64,000 nt of DNA from Enterococcus larvae (GTDB lineage: Bacteria > Bacillota > Bacilli > Lactobacillales > Enterococcaceae), in NCBI RefSeq assembly GCF_017830045.1, contig NZ_JAEDXU010000005.1, forward strand, positions 124,001 to 188,000, read 5' to 3'. Below are positions 19,112-28,913 of this stretch, piece by piece. The translations under genes and the position numbers were made by a program. Position 1 is the first letter of the stretch; each line of letters begins with the position of its first letter. A model generated the notes under the pieces. That model worked only from the letters and a program-made list of their open reading frames with translations, was not told the origin of the DNA and searched no databases.

Positions 19112-20049
19112 TAGTTGTCACCTCCGTCAGCTTCAAAATAGTGATTATCCTTCAAGAATTTTTCAGCAACGATTGCCGGTTCCATCAAATCATTATCTGC
19201 TTGATAGTTTAATTCCTGCATTTTTTCTGTAGTTATTTTTCCAGATAGTTTGCTCAGGATATCTTTTAAGTCGGGATTCTCCTTCAAAATGGCGTCTGTT
19301 GCTACGATGCTGGCGTCATAGGGCGGGAAGAATTTGCGGTCATCTTCCAGCATGACCAGATCATAACTGCCAATTCGTCCATCTGTAGAATAGCCAAGCA
19401 CGACATCCATTTTCCCGGCAGCTACAGCATCATAAACCAGACCGATCTGCATAGGAAAGACTCGTTTGAAGTCAAAGCCATATTCTTCAGTAAAACCTTT
19501 ATATCCGTCACCCTGACGGTCGATCCAAGAAGTATCTGCACCGGCAGTCAGCTGATCTGCAACATCTTTCAAGTCGCTGATGGTTTTCAGGTTGTACTTT
19601 TCAGCAGTTTCCTTTGTGACCATGAAAGCGTATGTGTTAGCGAAGCCGTAAGAAGGGAACCAGGTTTGCTGAAAGCGAGTCTGAAATTCCTTTTCGACGA
19701 TATCGAATGCTTTGGCAGGGTCCTTTTCAGGTGGAAGCTGCAGTGTTCCTGTTAAGTCTGTTCCTGTATAACGAGCGGCTGAAATACTGGTGTCGCCATT
19801 GATCATAGACTGATGAATGACAGTTGTCGTTGCTAGATTATTGATGATAACAGCATCTTTATCTGTGTAATGCTCGATCATTCCTTTTACAACATTTGCA
19901 AGGATCTGGATCTCGGAGGTTGAACCTCCGGCAATACTGATTGTATTTTTATCATTTCCGCTTGCAAGTCCCGGTAACGAGCAGCTGCTCAGCAAGACTG
20001 TTGCCGCAAGAAGAGATACGCTTAATAAAATTGTTTTTAATTTTTTCAT
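19111..20049 (-). CDS. opuCC: Osmoprotectant-binding lipoprotein (OpuCC-like)
   Basis: 312 residues. The N-terminal lipoprotein signal ends in a lipobox LSSC (Cys about residue 23). The rest is an OpuAC/QAT-type substrate-binding domain ([18 protein letters not shown]). It captures the quaternary-amine substrate outside the membrane and delivers it to OpuCB/OpuCD. Start and stop overlap the neighbours by 4 bp and 1 bp, typical of tight coupling. Which osmolyte is bound cannot be read from the sequence alone. Confidence 0.92.
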   Translation of the reverse strand: MKKLKTILLSVSLLAATVLLSSCSLPGLASGNDKNTISIAGGSTSEIQILANVVKGMIEHYTDKDAVIINNLATTTVIHQSMINGDTSISAARYTGTDLTGTLQLPPEKDPAKAFDIVEKEFQTRFQQTWFPSYGFANTYAFMVTKETAEKYNLKTISDLKDVADQLTAGADTSWIDRQGDGYKGFTEEYGFDFKRVFPMQIGLVYDAVAAGKMDVVLGYSTDGRIGSYDLVMLEDDRKFFPPYDASIVATDAILKENPDLKDILSKLSGKITTEKMQELNYQADNDLMEPAIVAEKFLKDNHYFEADGGDN

Positions 20050-20684
20050 TCTGATTCACCTCGTAAAGCTATTGGAGTCAACTTTTTCTCCAGTAGTCCC
20101 AGCAGCAGATCAGCAGATAATGCAATCAATGCTACCGGAATCGTTCCGCCGAAAATCAAGTCGGCACGATAGAGATTCAATCCGCTGAAAATGAAATCTC
20201 CTAAACCGCCGGCACCAATGTAAGAAGCTAAGGTAGCCCAAGCAACAACATAAACTGCTGCGAGACGAATACCGGACATGATCGTAGGAATCGCAATTGG
20301 CAGCTCAACCATGAAAATCGATTGTGTATTTGTCATGCCCATCCCTTTGGCTGCATCCTTATAATCCGGATCAACACCCTTTATACCGATATAGGTATTC
20401 CGTAAAATCGGCAGGAGAGAATAGATGAACAGTGCGACGATGGCAGGAAATCTGCCGACACCAAAAATTGGGATCATCAAAGCCAGTAACGCTAAGGATG
20501 GAACGGTTTGTAAAGCGCTTGTCAGGCCAATAACGATTGAAGCAGTTCGCTTAGTTCGAGTCAATAGGATACCTAGAGGCACTGCAAATAGGATACCCAG
20601 CCCCAAAGATACCGCAGAGATAAAAATATGTTCACCGGTTCTGGCGATCAACTCGCCGCCCTTTTCCATTAAGAACTGATTCAT
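20046..20684 (-). CDS. opuCB: Osmoprotectant ABC transporter permease (OpuCB-like)
   Basis: 212 residues and the same fold as OpuCD, with the coupling loop [29 protein letters not shown] 20684 is chosen because GGAGGTG lies about nine bases upstream; a longer in-frame start would extend into the upstream ATPase gene and is not needed. Only 4 bp separate it from the stop of opuCA. Confidence 0.92.
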   Translation of the reverse strand: MNQFLMEKGGELIARTGEHIFISAVSLGLGILFAVPLGILLTRTKRTASIVIGLTSALQTVPSLALLALMIPIFGVGRFPAIVALFIYSLLPILRNTYIGIKGVDPDYKDAAKGMGMTNTQSIFMVELPIAIPTIMSGIRLAAVYVVAWATLASYIGAGGLGDFIFSGLNLYRADLIFGGTIPVALIALSADLLLGLLEKKLTPIALRGESE

Positions 20685-20688
20685 GCTT

Positions 20689-21876
20689 CTACACCTCCAT
20701 TTGAGGTGCGTTGCTGTTTTCCTCAGCTGTATTTTCAGAAGCAATCGTAGCCAGTTCTTCCTCACCCCAGATAACATCATAAACAATGTCAACAAGAGAG
20801 GCTCTAGTCAAGATACCGACAACCTTTTGCTTGCTGTCAACAACAGGTACATATTTTAGACCACGCTTCAAAATTCGTTGTAACGTATCTCGTAATAAAG
20901 AAGATTCTTTTACGAAAAAGACATCTTTATTTAAGATATCGCTGACGCTGGTTGCTTTTGTTCGCTGTCTATCCAATGTTTCTACATCGATAAAGCCCTT
21001 TAGAACACCTAAAGCATCAACAACCAATAAGGTATCGACTCGCTTTTCTCGCATGACTTTGATTGCATCGGATAAAGATTTTTCAGGGGTAATGGTAATG
21101 ACGTTGCGTGACATCACTTCGCCAACTGTTGTGGTGTTGGATTTTGCTTGAATCAGGCGATCTTCACCAATCAGCTCTTCAACAAAATCATTTGCGGGTG
21201 CATTCAGAATGTTGTCAGGTGTATCGAATTGAACAACCTTCCCTTCGCTCATGATGACGATTCGATTGGACAGTTTTAATGCTTCATCCATATCGTGAGT
21301 AACGAAAATGATTGTTTTACCCAAGCGTTCCTGCAGATCCTTGATTAGGTCCTGTAACGAATCTCTGGTGATTGGGTCTAAGGCACCAAAAGGCTCATCC
21401 ATCAAAATGATGTCCTGATCTGCTGCCAACGCACGAACGACACCAATCCGCTGCTGCTGTCCGCCGGATAACTCATGAGGATAACGATCCAGCATTTCTC
21501 TTGGCAATTCAACCAAATCGATCATTTTTTCGGCAATTTTATTGCGATGCTCCTGATCGACCTTAAGCAGCTTAGGTACAATAGTAATATTCTCTCTGAT
21601 GGTCATATGGGGCATCAAGCCGATATTTTGAATCACATAACCGATTTTTCTACGCAGCTCCACCGGATTTATTGTTTGAATATCTTCCCCATTGATCATT
21701 ATTTTGCCTTTGGTTGGATCAGTCATTCGATTGATCATACGCATGGAAGTAGTTTTTCCACTTCCGCTCGTTCCGATAAAGCAAATGAATTCACCCTTCT
21801 CAAAAGATAAATTGATATCTTCGACGGCTACTTTTCCGCCCTTGTAAATCTTGTACACATGTTGAAATTCAATCAA
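20689..21876 (-). CDS. opuCA: Osmoprotectant ABC transporter ATPase with CBS domains (OpuCA-like)
   Basis: 395 residues. The ATPase domain (residues 1-240) carries Walker [10 protein letters not shown], signature [10 protein letters not shown] and Walker [12 protein letters not shown]. It is followed by two CBS domains (about 250-370: [32 protein letters not shown]), which in OpuA/OpuC proteins sense ionic strength or nucleotides. The likely start is TTG at 21876, giving MIEFQHVY, because GAGGTG sits six bases before it; the GTG at 21885 lies within that ribosome site. It is the first gene of the operon, behind a good sigma-A promoter. Confidence 0.93.
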   Translation of the reverse strand: MIEFQHVYKIYKGGKVAVEDINLSFEKGEFICFIGTSGSGKTTSMRMINRMTDPTKGKIMINGEDIQTINPVELRRKIGYVIQNIGLMPHMTIRENITIVPKLLKVDQEHRNKIAEKMIDLVELPREMLDRYPHELSGGQQQRIGVVRALAADQDIILMDEPFGALDPITRDSLQDLIKDLQERLGKTIIFVTHDMDEALKLSNRIVIMSEGKVVQFDTPDNILNAPANDFVEELIGEDRLIQAKSNTTTVGEVMSRNVITITPEKSLSDAIKVMREKRVDTLLVVDALGVLKGFIDVETLDRQRTKATSVSDILNKDVFFVKESSLLRDTLQRILKRGLKYVPVVDSKQKVVGILTRASLVDIVYDVIWGEEELATIASENTAEENSNAPQMEV

Positions 21877-21907
21877 TATACTCACCTCTAACTTCTAATA
21901 GTCCTCA

Positions 21908-21936
21908 ATAATAGTATGCTTCAAATAAATTGTAAA
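21908..21936 (-). promoter_or_regulatory. Sigma-A-type promoter of opuC operon
   Basis: On the minus strand TTTACA (21936-21931) and TATTAT (21913-21908) are separated by 17 bases, about 30 bp upstream of opuCA. Confidence 0.7.
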
Positions 21937-21939
21937 AAC

Positions 21940-22327
21940 AAATGAGAAGGCTTCAGTTTTGGCGATAATACAGCTTTTTTCAATAAATGAAATAAAAAAA
22001 TCCGGAGATAAAATTTGCTGGATTCTCTCAAAATTTTCTTCCGTAAATGATTTTCAAATTGATTTTCAGAAAAAATATTTTGACTTAAAAGAATGGAAAA
22101 AGAAACCTCCTAGAAAGGCGATAAGCTTGGTGCTTTCAGCGTGTCAGAAAAAGTTTGAAAATACAAAAATTTTTCCTATTTAGATGAGCTTTTTTTTACA
22201 GAGAATGAGCAGGGAAGAATCAGGAAAAAAATTCTGGAAAAAAGTATTTTTGCTTAAAAATTGACGATTTTTTGAAAAGTTTTTAAAACGGAGGTTTTTT
22301 GTAGGGTCGCTTTTCCTTTGTAAGAGA
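21940..22327. other. AT-rich gene-free stretch
   Basis: Between the opuC promoter and the dioxygenase terminator lies strongly AT-rich sequence with many A and T tracts. Short open frames here have no ribosome sites, and I see no supported gene. Confidence 0.5.
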
Positions 22328-22376
22328 TAAAAAAGCAAACAGCTCCTCATTTTTTGAGCGTCGACTGTTTGCCTTT
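22328..22376 (-). terminator. Terminator downstream of the dioxygenase gene
   Basis: GCAAACAG (22335-22342) pairs with CTGTTTGC (22365-22372), with a further small inner CTCA/TGAG pairing; on the minus strand it is followed by T residues. It lies about 90 bp beyond the stop of the minus-strand dioxygenase gene. Confidence 0.7.
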
Positions 22377-22464
22377 TGAGAAAAAAATAGTGATACATTT
22401 TATGATGTGGATGCAGCATTAAGTGTTAGGCTGATTAGCAGTTATGCGGATACGTTGGAACTGT

Positions 22465-23355
22465 TTATTTTTCTTCATAGATGTTTTTCTCTATCTCAGC
22501 TCGCTGGTTTGCTAAAAATGGTGGTAGGGCAAGTTGTTCGCCGAGTCTTTCCAGTGGTTCGTCGATGGTGAAGCCGGGAGAGACTGTAGCAAATTCCACC
22601 CGATTCCCCCCTGGTTCTCGAATATATAGACTTTTGAAATAGCCTCGGTTGACAATTTTCTCGATCTGCCAGTCTTGCATCTTGGCTTTTTCATAGAGGA
22701 CATCTAATGCCTCATCGTCAGCAATCGCAAACGCAACATGGTCCATACTGCCGCGGCCCATTCGCATGTTCTTCTGGTTTGCTGATGGAAGGATATCAAT
22801 GAAATCTGTTTGATTCAGAGCAATCCTATGGTTGTGAGCCTTCCAATCAAGTAGGCGCCCAAAGAAATCTATGGTCTGCTGCGGTTCCGATACATGAAAC
22901 TCAGTCGATAGTAGACCGAGGATTTGCTTACTGCTGGGGATATTGTTGTCAACAGGTTGCTGTTCTTCCGACGGCTCCTGGGCAACTTCAACAAGGTGAA
23001 TTTCCACTTGATCTTTATCAAAGAAGTGCAGCTCATTTGGCTTTTCTGTGTAGGCAACAGCTGCTTTGGATAATCTATTTTTCCAGAAGGAAAGACTGCC
23101 CATTGGGATTTTCAAACCAATCGTGTTTAAAAAATGATCATTATCATATCTGTTCCCCAGTAAAGGAACAATAAAAAAGGTAATTACAGAGCCGGGAGCA
23201 CCATAGTAGTTGCCGTAGTAATCGTGAATCATGCGATGATTCTCTTGGTTGACGGTGTGCTTTACATGGCGTAGTCCTAAGAGGTCAATATAGAAAGCTC
23301 GATTTTCGTCACTGTGACGTGTGAGCAGAGAAACGTGATGGATAAAGGGTGTCAT
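22465..23355 (-). CDS. VOC-family ring-cleaving dioxygenase (MhqO-like)
   Basis: 296 residues with two vicinal-oxygen-chelate modules. The metal ligands expected of the family are present: His in FIHHVSLL near the start, His in SMDHVAFAI (about residue 210) and Glu in GNRVEFATV (about 260). The nearest characterised relatives are Bacillus MhqO/MhqA-type hydroquinone dioxygenases, part of quinone resistance. ATG 23355 has AAGGAGG eight bases upstream. An operator-like TACT-N7-AGTA lies just upstream. It is monocistronic. An exact substrate cannot be assigned. Confidence 0.85.
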   Translation of the reverse strand: MTPFIHHVSLLTRHSDENRAFYIDLLGLRHVKHTVNQENHRMIHDYYGNYYGAPGSVITFFIVPLLGNRYDNDHFLNTIGLKIPMGSLSFWKNRLSKAAVAYTEKPNELHFFDKDQVEIHLVEVAQEPSEEQQPVDNNIPSSKQILGLLSTEFHVSEPQQTIDFFGRLLDWKAHNHRIALNQTDFIDILPSANQKNMRMGRGSMDHVAFAIADDEALDVLYEKAKMQDWQIEKIVNRGYFKSLYIREPGGNRVEFATVSPGFTIDEPLERLGEQLALPPFLANQRAEIEKNIYEEK

Positions 23356-23382
23356 ATAAATACCTCCTTAAGATTTTTAACT

Positions 23383-23397
23383 TACTAAAAATAAGTA
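23383..23397. promoter_or_regulatory. TACT-N7-AGTA operator-like element
   Basis: TACTAAAAATAAGTA lies about 28 bp upstream of the dioxygenase start. The pattern equals the operator reported for the quinone-sensing DUF24/MarR-type repressor YodB of Bacillus. No such regulator is encoded nearby, so the assignment is inferred from the motif. Confidence 0.45.
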
Positions 23398-23507
23398 TAA
23401 GCTCTTTTCGATTGATTGCCAAGAAACTTGTTCCATTTTGTACCCTTCGAAGGCTGGATTATTCTCGATAGGTACTTTTCATACGGCGAAAGAATGGGTA
23501 TAGTTGA

Positions 23508-23636
23508 ATGAGTGCTTTTAGATTAGATGAAAATGAAATGTTTTCAACAAATTATGGAATTGTTGGTTTGTTTGTGTGGATTATTGCATTAGAGATGATG
23601 GCTATGAGATTGTCTATAAAAAGACAGGAAACATGA
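23508..23636 (+). CDS. Possible 42-residue membrane peptide
   Basis: A short frame MSAFRLDENEMF..., with one predicted membrane segment (YGIVGLFVWIIALEMMAM, residues 16-33) and a basic tail. It has no good ribosome site and is preceded by an in-frame stop, so it may be chance. It is the only coding-like content in the 498-bp stretch between the dioxygenase and queA. Confidence 0.25.
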   Translation: MSAFRLDENEMFSTNYGIVGLFVWIIALEMMAMRLSIKRQET

Positions 23637-23853
23637 ATTGATCATAAGTAGCTATCTACTCTTTTTTGCTTAAGAGAAATTTATATAGAAGAAATTTTAT
23701 GAGAAGCAGGAATAGGCTATAGATGATCCACTATGAAAGTCATGATGCCGGATCAGCTGACTACAATCTGAACAGGAAGTTTTTGCTTTTGTTTTAGAGG
23801 CTTAAAAATGTTAGAATAACCAAGGATAAGAGATAGAGAGTGAGGATAAATAT

Positions 23854-24885
23854 ATGTTTAGTACAGAGGATTTTGATTTTGATTTGCCGGAAGAGCTGAT
23901 TGCTCAGACGCCGCTTGCGGATCGAACAGCATCACGTTTGCTTGTATTGGATCGTGAGACTGGTGAAATAGAGGATAAGCATTTCAGCGAAATCATTGAT
24001 GAGCTTAATGAAGGAGATGCGTTGGTCATGAACGACACGCGTGTACTTCCTGCACGTTTATATGGAGAGAAGCCTGACACTGGCGGACATTTAGAGGTTC
24101 TTCTGCTGACGAATACAGAAGGGGATACATGGGAGACCTTGATCAAACCAGCAAAGCGGGCGAAGGTAGGGACGCAGATCAGCTTTGGAGACGGACGCCT
24201 GAGCGCAACTGTTATCAAGGAGCTGGAGCATGGTGGTCGAATCATCACTTTTGATTATGAAGGGATTTTTCTGGAGATCATTGAGTCGCTGGGGGAAATG
24301 CCGTTACCACCATATATAAAAGAGCGTCTGGATGATCCTGATCGTTACCAGACTGTGTATGCCAAAGAAAATGGTTCGGCTGCCGCTCCGACAGCAGGAC
24401 TTCACTTTACACAGGAGCTGTTGGAAAAGATTCAGGCGAAGGGGGTTCAACTGGTTTATTTGACTCTTCACGTCGGGTTAGGGACATTCCGTCCAGTTTC
24501 AGTAGAGAATATTGCTGAACACGAGATGCATAGTGAGTTCTATCGATTGACGGAGGAAGCTGCGGAGACGTTGACGAATGTACGAGCAGCCGGTGGAAAG
24601 ATTGTTGCTGTTGGGACGACATCGATTCGGACCTTGGAGACAATTGGCACGAAATTTGATGGAGAGATCAAGGCAGACAGCGGTTGGACAAATATTTTTA
24701 TCACACCTGGTTATGAATTCAAAATCGTACAAGCTTTTTCAACGAACTTCCACTTGCCGAAATCTACTTTAGTGATGCTGGTAAGTGCATTTGCAGGTAG
24801 AAATTTGACGTTGGCTGCTTATCAGCATGCAATCAATGAAAAGTATCGGTTCTTTAGCTTTGGCGATGCCATGTTTGTTAAATAA
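23854..24885 (+). CDS. queA: S-adenosylmethionine:tRNA ribosyltransferase-isomerase
   Basis: 343 residues, full length for QueA. It converts preQ1 in the anticodon of tRNA-Asp, -Asn, -His and -Tyr to epoxyqueuosine, using SAM as ribosyl donor. Typical stretches are [20 protein letters not shown] at the start, [19 protein letters not shown] (about residue 178) and [13 protein letters not shown] follows GAGTGAGGAT. It is monocistronic here; the usual neighbour tgt is absent, while the next enzyme of the pathway, queH, lies at 36153. Confidence 0.97.
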   Translation: MFSTEDFDFDLPEELIAQTPLADRTASRLLVLDRETGEIEDKHFSEIIDELNEGDALVMNDTRVLPARLYGEKPDTGGHLEVLLLTNTEGDTWETLIKPAKRAKVGTQISFGDGRLSATVIKELEHGGRIITFDYEGIFLEIIESLGEMPLPPYIKERLDDPDRYQTVYAKENGSAAAPTAGLHFTQELLEKIQAKGVQLVYLTLHVGLGTFRPVSVENIAEHEMHSEFYRLTEEAAETLTNVRAAGGKIVAVGTTSIRTLETIGTKFDGEIKADSGWTNIFITPGYEFKIVQAFSTNFHLPKSTLVMLVSAFAGRNLTLAAYQHAINEKYRFFSFGDAMFVK

Positions 24886-24928
24886 GGATAGATAAACGAA
24901 TAAAAGAAACATCCCCCATTCCATTTCA

Positions 24929-24964
24929 AAGGATTGCGGCATAGACATGCCGCAGTCCTTTTTT
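24929..24964 (+). terminator. Terminator after queA
   Basis: AAGGATTGCGGCAT pairs with ATGCCGCAGTCCTT (one G-U) and is followed by T residues. Confidence 0.9.
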
Positions 24965-25023
24965 GCCTGTCTTTAATTTTATTTCTAAAGTAAATGAATG
25001 GAAATTTAATTTTATTGAAAACG

Positions 25024-25052
25024 TATATTTAACTTTTGGTATGAAGTATAAT
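25024..25052 (+). promoter_or_regulatory. Candidate promoter of lanM
   Basis: A perfect TATAAT (25047-25052) with a weak -35 (TATATT, 17 bp upstream), about 80 bp before the lanM start. The overlapping TGAAAACGTATATT resembles a cre site with two mismatches. Confidence 0.5.
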
Positions 25053-25132
25053 AGCATTGGATGGCATTCTATTTTTCTTGTGGAATTACTTGAAATAGAA
25101 GCGATGTGATTGAAATTAGGAGTGGGATTTAG

Positions 25133-28027
25133 TTGGAAAATATTACCTACAGTTATGCTGCGCCGCTGAGAAAGAGGATCGACTGCTGGCAAAAACTATA
25201 CTCGGCAACTGAGGATCATCATTATTTTGAGCGGCTGAAGGAACGTAAATCTCTATTAACTTTAGACGATTATGGAACATTCCTTGAACTGAGTGGTTTA
25301 GATGAAGAACAAATGGATATCGGACTTTCTTCCTTAAATGAAGAAAAGGCAATGCTTCTGCTTGATGGAGTTGAGAAGGAAGCATGGTTTTTGCTGCATA
25401 AACAGCTGTTCACTGAAGAACAGCCTATGAAGGATGGCGCCCTCGAGACTGCTCTTCGGTTCCACATCAAGTATTATCATGAGCAGATGGCTCAAAGTGT
25501 GGAAAAATATAAAGGACAGCTGTCGATCACAGCCGCCGCTTTATCAGCTGCTGTTGAGCAATTTGAAAAAGAGCTGTTTATGCTGGCGCGTAAGACACTT
25601 GCCTGGGATGTCCATCAGGTTGTTGAAGCCTGTCAGTTTACAGGATTGACAAAGGAAGAAGAATTTGAGCATTACATTAATGAGTATTTGGGGACAAAAG
25701 AAAGTGTGTATAATTTTTTCAGTGCCTATCCGGTTTTGGCAAAGCTATTAGCCGCTCGTCTGCAGTTTGCTTGTGAGAACTTCGAAGCATTTATTGCTGG
25801 CGTCGTGTGCAGTGCTGAATCGCTGGCAAAGCAGTTTAAGATCACTTTACCATTAACGATCGATCAGCTTAACTTCGGGCAAGGGGATAGTCATGCCAAG
25901 GGGAAATCAGTGATTCAATTTCGGCTGAATGGTCAGAAGCTGGTCTTTAAATTTAAAAGTCTTGTCATTGGAGATCGCTTCAACCAATTGCTGGATTGTT
26001 TAGAGGAAACTATTCCAATCGCTGATTTTTACAAAATCAGACGGATATCTAAGGAATCTTACGCCATTGAGGAGCATATTAACTATACTGCCTGTGTGGA
26101 TGAGAAAGAAATTGAGGTCTTCTATTCACGATATGGACAGCTTCTGGCAGTTGCTTATTGGCTGGGAGCAACCGATCTGCATATGGAAAATATCATTGCC
26201 TGCGGGGCTTATCCAGTACTGATCGATGTTGAAACAATCATTCGCCCGACATTTTTGTTTGAGGGAAGAAAGAAAACAGATCAGCAAATGATTGAAAATG
26301 CCTCTATATTAGTCAGTGGTTTGGTGCCGCAAAAATATAGTAGTAGTCAATCAGTCAATATTGATGCTTTATCAGGACAAAGACAAAAATTACCTTATAA
26401 AATCCGGCAGCTTCAGCAGACCAGTTCCAGTGATATTGCCTTTGAATGGGTGGATGGGCATATGGAAGGTGCTCAGAACATTCCTCTTTTAAACGATGAG
26501 GTGGTTGATTATAGGAACTATCGTCAGCAAATCATTGATGGGTTCAATAGGCTAAACAGTGAAATGCTGGCACAAAAAGAGCTGACTGTCAGACATGCAG
26601 AGATGCTGTTTTCCGACATTGAGGTACGAGTGATTTATCGAGATACGCAGGATTATGCTGATTATCTTATGTTTGCGTCGCATCCTGAATGTATGTCTAA
26701 TTATGTTGAACGGGAGCGTGTGATCGCCAATTTGTGGCGAACCGATGTTGTACCGAAGAAGCTGATTACTGAAGAAATCGATGCAATGCTAGTAAATGAT
26801 ATTCCATTTTTTACCATCAATTCTTCTGAAACCGTAATCCGCACTGAAGCTGGCTTGAGGATCGAAGGAGCTGCAAAAAGTCCTCTTGAAACAATGCTTC
26901 AACATATGAATGCAATCAATGAGAATTCGATTCGATATTCTCTGCTTCTGCTGAAGGAGAGTCTTCAACTGCTAAGCTACAAAGTCCGACCATTTTTCAT
27001 TACAGAAAGAAACCATCACATTCAGTCAGGGGTTCTGCAAAAAGCCGCTGATATTGGAGATTTGGTGGTGGAAAAGCTTTTATGGGGGGAAGAAGAGCAG
27101 CGTGTTTTGTGGATGAAGGTGAGCTTGAAGGATGAAGCAGTACCTGCAGCTTGTTATCCGGGTACTAATTTGTATGATGGACTTGGCGGTATCTATCTGT
27201 TCTTGATGACACTCAATCATTTTGTACCGAAACAAGCCTACCAATGTATGATCGATCAGCTGGAAAAGCAGATTTTCAATAGTAGAGAAGATGCGAAGGT
27301 TCAAGGTCTCTTTACAGGGCTGGGCATGAGACTATTGCTGGATTTTTTTGCTGCAGAACTGCTTAACGATAAGAAGTATGAAGGTCGCTTGTATGGAAAT
27401 CTGTTGACGCTTGCTGAAAGAGAGCTGCCCGAAAATGGTGAATGGATTTATGGTAGTGCAGGTATATGTGCTCTTTTATGTGAAATCTATCGTGTCTATT
27501 CTTATCCGATTGCCAAAGAGCTTGTAACACGCTATGCGGATGAATTTGTTCTTGAAAAGGATTTAGACAGCAGCTTTGCTCATGGGTATGCCGGCATATT
27601 ATATAGTATGGAAAGGGCAAATGAGCTTCTGAAAGATGACCGTTTGCTTAATAAAATAGGTCAATGCAAATTTATGCTGTTGAGCAGCTATACAAATGAA
27701 GTAATGCACAATCATTCTTGGTGTAGAGGGATAACGGGGTTGAAGAGTGTTATGACTATAGACGGCAAACAAAGTGATTTAGCGGCACCTGAAAATCCTG
27801 ATTCGGATGACTGTATCTGCCATGGACGCTCAAGTGTACTGCTGGGAGAAAAGCTGTTAAACAGCGTACTTCAGCAAAATAACACTGTATTTCTAAGCTC
27901 GGATGAGGAGCAGCTGCCATTGGATCTCTTTACTGGCATCTCTGGAATCGGCTATCAATTACTGATTGATAGCCTTGACTTAAAGGTTAGATCAATTTTA
28001 TTTTTGAGTAAATCTATAACAAGATGA
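25133..28027 (+). CDS. lanM: Class II lanthipeptide synthetase LanM
   Basis: 964 residues. The N-terminal DUF4135 dehydratase/kinase-like half (about 120-620) has KGKSVIQFRLNGQKLVFKFK (near residue 255), GATDLHMENIIACG followed by LIDVETIIRP (near 345), HPECMSNYVERERVIANLW and NDIPFFTI. The C-terminal LanC cyclase half has YDGLGGIYLFL, FAHGYAGILYSM, and an intact zinc site: Cys864 in SWCRGITG, and Cys896-His897 in CHGRSS. LanM proteins phosphorylate and eliminate Ser/Thr to dehydro residues and add Cys thiols to form thioether rings. The start is TTG with TAGGAG ten bases before it. The likely substrate is the small ORF immediately downstream. No LanT, LanP or immunity genes adjoin. Confidence 0.93.
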   Translation: MENITYSYAAPLRKRIDCWQKLYSATEDHHYFERLKERKSLLTLDDYGTFLELSGLDEEQMDIGLSSLNEEKAMLLLDGVEKEAWFLLHKQLFTEEQPMKDGALETALRFHIKYYHEQMAQSVEKYKGQLSITAAALSAAVEQFEKELFMLARKTLAWDVHQVVEACQFTGLTKEEEFEHYINEYLGTKESVYNFFSAYPVLAKLLAARLQFACENFEAFIAGVVCSAESLAKQFKITLPLTIDQLNFGQGDSHAKGKSVIQFRLNGQKLVFKFKSLVIGDRFNQLLDCLEETIPIADFYKIRRISKESYAIEEHINYTACVDEKEIEVFYSRYGQLLAVAYWLGATDLHMENIIACGAYPVLIDVETIIRPTFLFEGRKKTDQQMIENASILVSGLVPQKYSSSQSVNIDALSGQRQKLPYKIRQLQQTSSSDIAFEWVDGHMEGAQNIPLLNDEVVDYRNYRQQIIDGFNRLNSEMLAQKELTVRHAEMLFSDIEVRVIYRDTQDYADYLMFASHPECMSNYVERERVIANLWRTDVVPKKLITEEIDAMLVNDIPFFTINSSETVIRTEAGLRIEGAAKSPLETMLQHMNAINENSIRYSLLLLKESLQLLSYKVRPFFITERNHHIQSGVLQKAADIGDLVVEKLLWGEEEQRVLWMKVSLKDEAVPAACYPGTNLYDGLGGIYLFLMTLNHFVPKQAYQCMIDQLEKQIFNSREDAKVQGLFTGLGMRLLLDFFAAELLNDKKYEGRLYGNLLTLAERELPENGEWIYGSAGICALLCEIYRVYSYPIAKELVTRYADEFVLEKDLDSSFAHGYAGILYSMERANELLKDDRLLNKIGQCKFMLLSSYTNEVMHNHSWCRGITGLKSVMTIDGKQSDLAAPENPDSDDCICHGRSSVLLGEKLLNSVLQQNNTVFLSSDEEQLPLDLFTGISGIGYQLLIDSLDLKVRSILFLSKSITR

Positions 28028-28113
28028 AAAAACTACTTTACTTTCGATGAGGAAAGAATTATAATCTACTTGTGAACTACCGAATAAGGGAACAAGAGGA
28101 GGAGTTTTTTAGA

Positions 28114-28281
28114 ATGAGAGAACTATCGATTGAAAAAATGGAAGCGAAAACAGACGAAAAGAGAATGGATAGAGTAGTGGGGGCAGGGTTTGAAAGAGAT
28201 ACTGTGCAGGAGTCAAAAAGAGCAGATGAAACCAAATCTGATTTCTTTTATGGTTGGTCAAGAATTATTTGTTTATTCTAG
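28114..28281 (+). CDS. Candidate class II lanthipeptide precursor (single Cys)
   Basis: 55 residues from ATG 28114, which has AGGAGGAG eight to ten bases upstream; a GTG at 28072 would extend it but has no such site. The N-terminal part is charged and helical like a leader (RELSIEKMEAKTDEKRMDR), then VVGAG offers a double-Gly-type GA cleavage site with hydrophobic residues at -4 and -7. The putative core of 31 residues contains Thr30, Ser34, Thr40, Ser42, Ser49 and a single Cys53 three residues from the end (YGWSRIICLF). One thioether ring, most simply Ser49-Cys53, is possible. It lies 86 bp after lanM and before a strong terminator. It could be unrelated; evidence is position, leader form and C-terminal Cys. 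Confidence 0.6.
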   Translation: MRELSIEKMEAKTDEKRMDRVVGAGFERDTVQESKRADETKSDFFYGWSRIICLF

Positions 28282-28306
28282 TAAAGCGATAATATAACAT
28301 CATATG

Positions 28307-28335
28307 AGCCGAAGTCTATAGACTTCGGCTTTTTC
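28307..28335 (+). terminator. Terminator of the lanM unit
   Basis: AGCCGAAGTC pairs with GACTTCGGCT around a short TATA loop and is followed by five T. Confidence 0.9.
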
Positions 28336-28510
28336 TATAGCATTTAAAGATTGGAAGGAACGCCTAGACAATCAAAAGCTCAACTGCGAGCTCTTTCTTT
28401 CTCCGTGTACGAAAGCTGGAGCAGGAGCTGAGTTTTTCCGGTGACACTTCTGGTTATTTTTTAACATGTTTTTATATGGGACATTTGCAGCAAGGCTTCT
28501 TATGACAACT

Positions 28511-28547
28511 AAAAACCCCGAAGTCGGGGAGACTTCGGGGTTAAACT
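28511..28547 (-). terminator. Terminator of the XRE/membrane-protein pair
   Basis: AACCCCGAAGTC pairs with GACTTCGGGGTT; on the minus strand the hairpin is followed by T residues. Between 28336 and 28510 I see only a weak AGCTC/GAGCT palindrome. Confidence 0.85.
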
Positions 28548-28549
28548 TT

Positions 28550-28882
28550 TTAAATTACTTTTTTTAATGAAGTAATCATTAAAGCTTCTGTAGCAGAGAC
28601 AATCAACATGATAAAGTTCATCATCCAAGAATAAGCAGTAGAGCTATGAGTAGCTACCTCATAGAACACGATATTGAATGTGAACAGTGCAACGACAGTT
28701 ACGATAAAAGCCGTAAAGCTGGCAGTTGCTAAAATTTTTCTGCCGCGTTCATCTTTGCCTTCTTTACTGAAAAAGAAGTAGATGGAGTAGACGAAAAATA
28801 CAAGTGATAGCGCTCCTACTAATAAGCTAGACCAATGATTCACAGGTAGGTTATCGAAAAAATTTGTTAAAGAATCTGTCAT
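28550..28882 (-). CDS. Small three-segment membrane protein, XRE-linked
   Basis: 110 residues with about three membrane segments (SLLVGALSLVFFVYSIYFFF; AFIVTVVALFTFNIVFYEV; a third near the C-terminus, MMNFIMLIVSATEALMI). No catalytic motif. It follows the XRE gene with about 31 bp spacing in the same transcription unit. Pairs of a small membrane protein and an XRE regulator are common in Firmicutes, and the regulator often controls the pair itself. The function is unknown. Confidence 0.7.
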   Translation of the reverse strand: MTDSLTNFFDNLPVNHWSSLLVGALSLVFFVYSIYFFFSKEGKDERGRKILATASFTAFIVTVVALFTFNIVFYEVATHSSTAYSWMMNFIMLIVSATEALMITSLKKVI

Positions 28883-28913
28883 GAATGTTTTTTCCTTCCG
28901 CTAGTTTGGATAT

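Noticed and set aside
20685-20795. Longer opuCB start reaching into opuCA
   Set aside because: The ATG at 20684 has a clear GGAGGTG; the extension would read opuCA in another frame.
25015-25035. cre site before lanM (TGAAAACGTATATT)
   Set aside because: Two mismatches at conserved positions; too weak to call.
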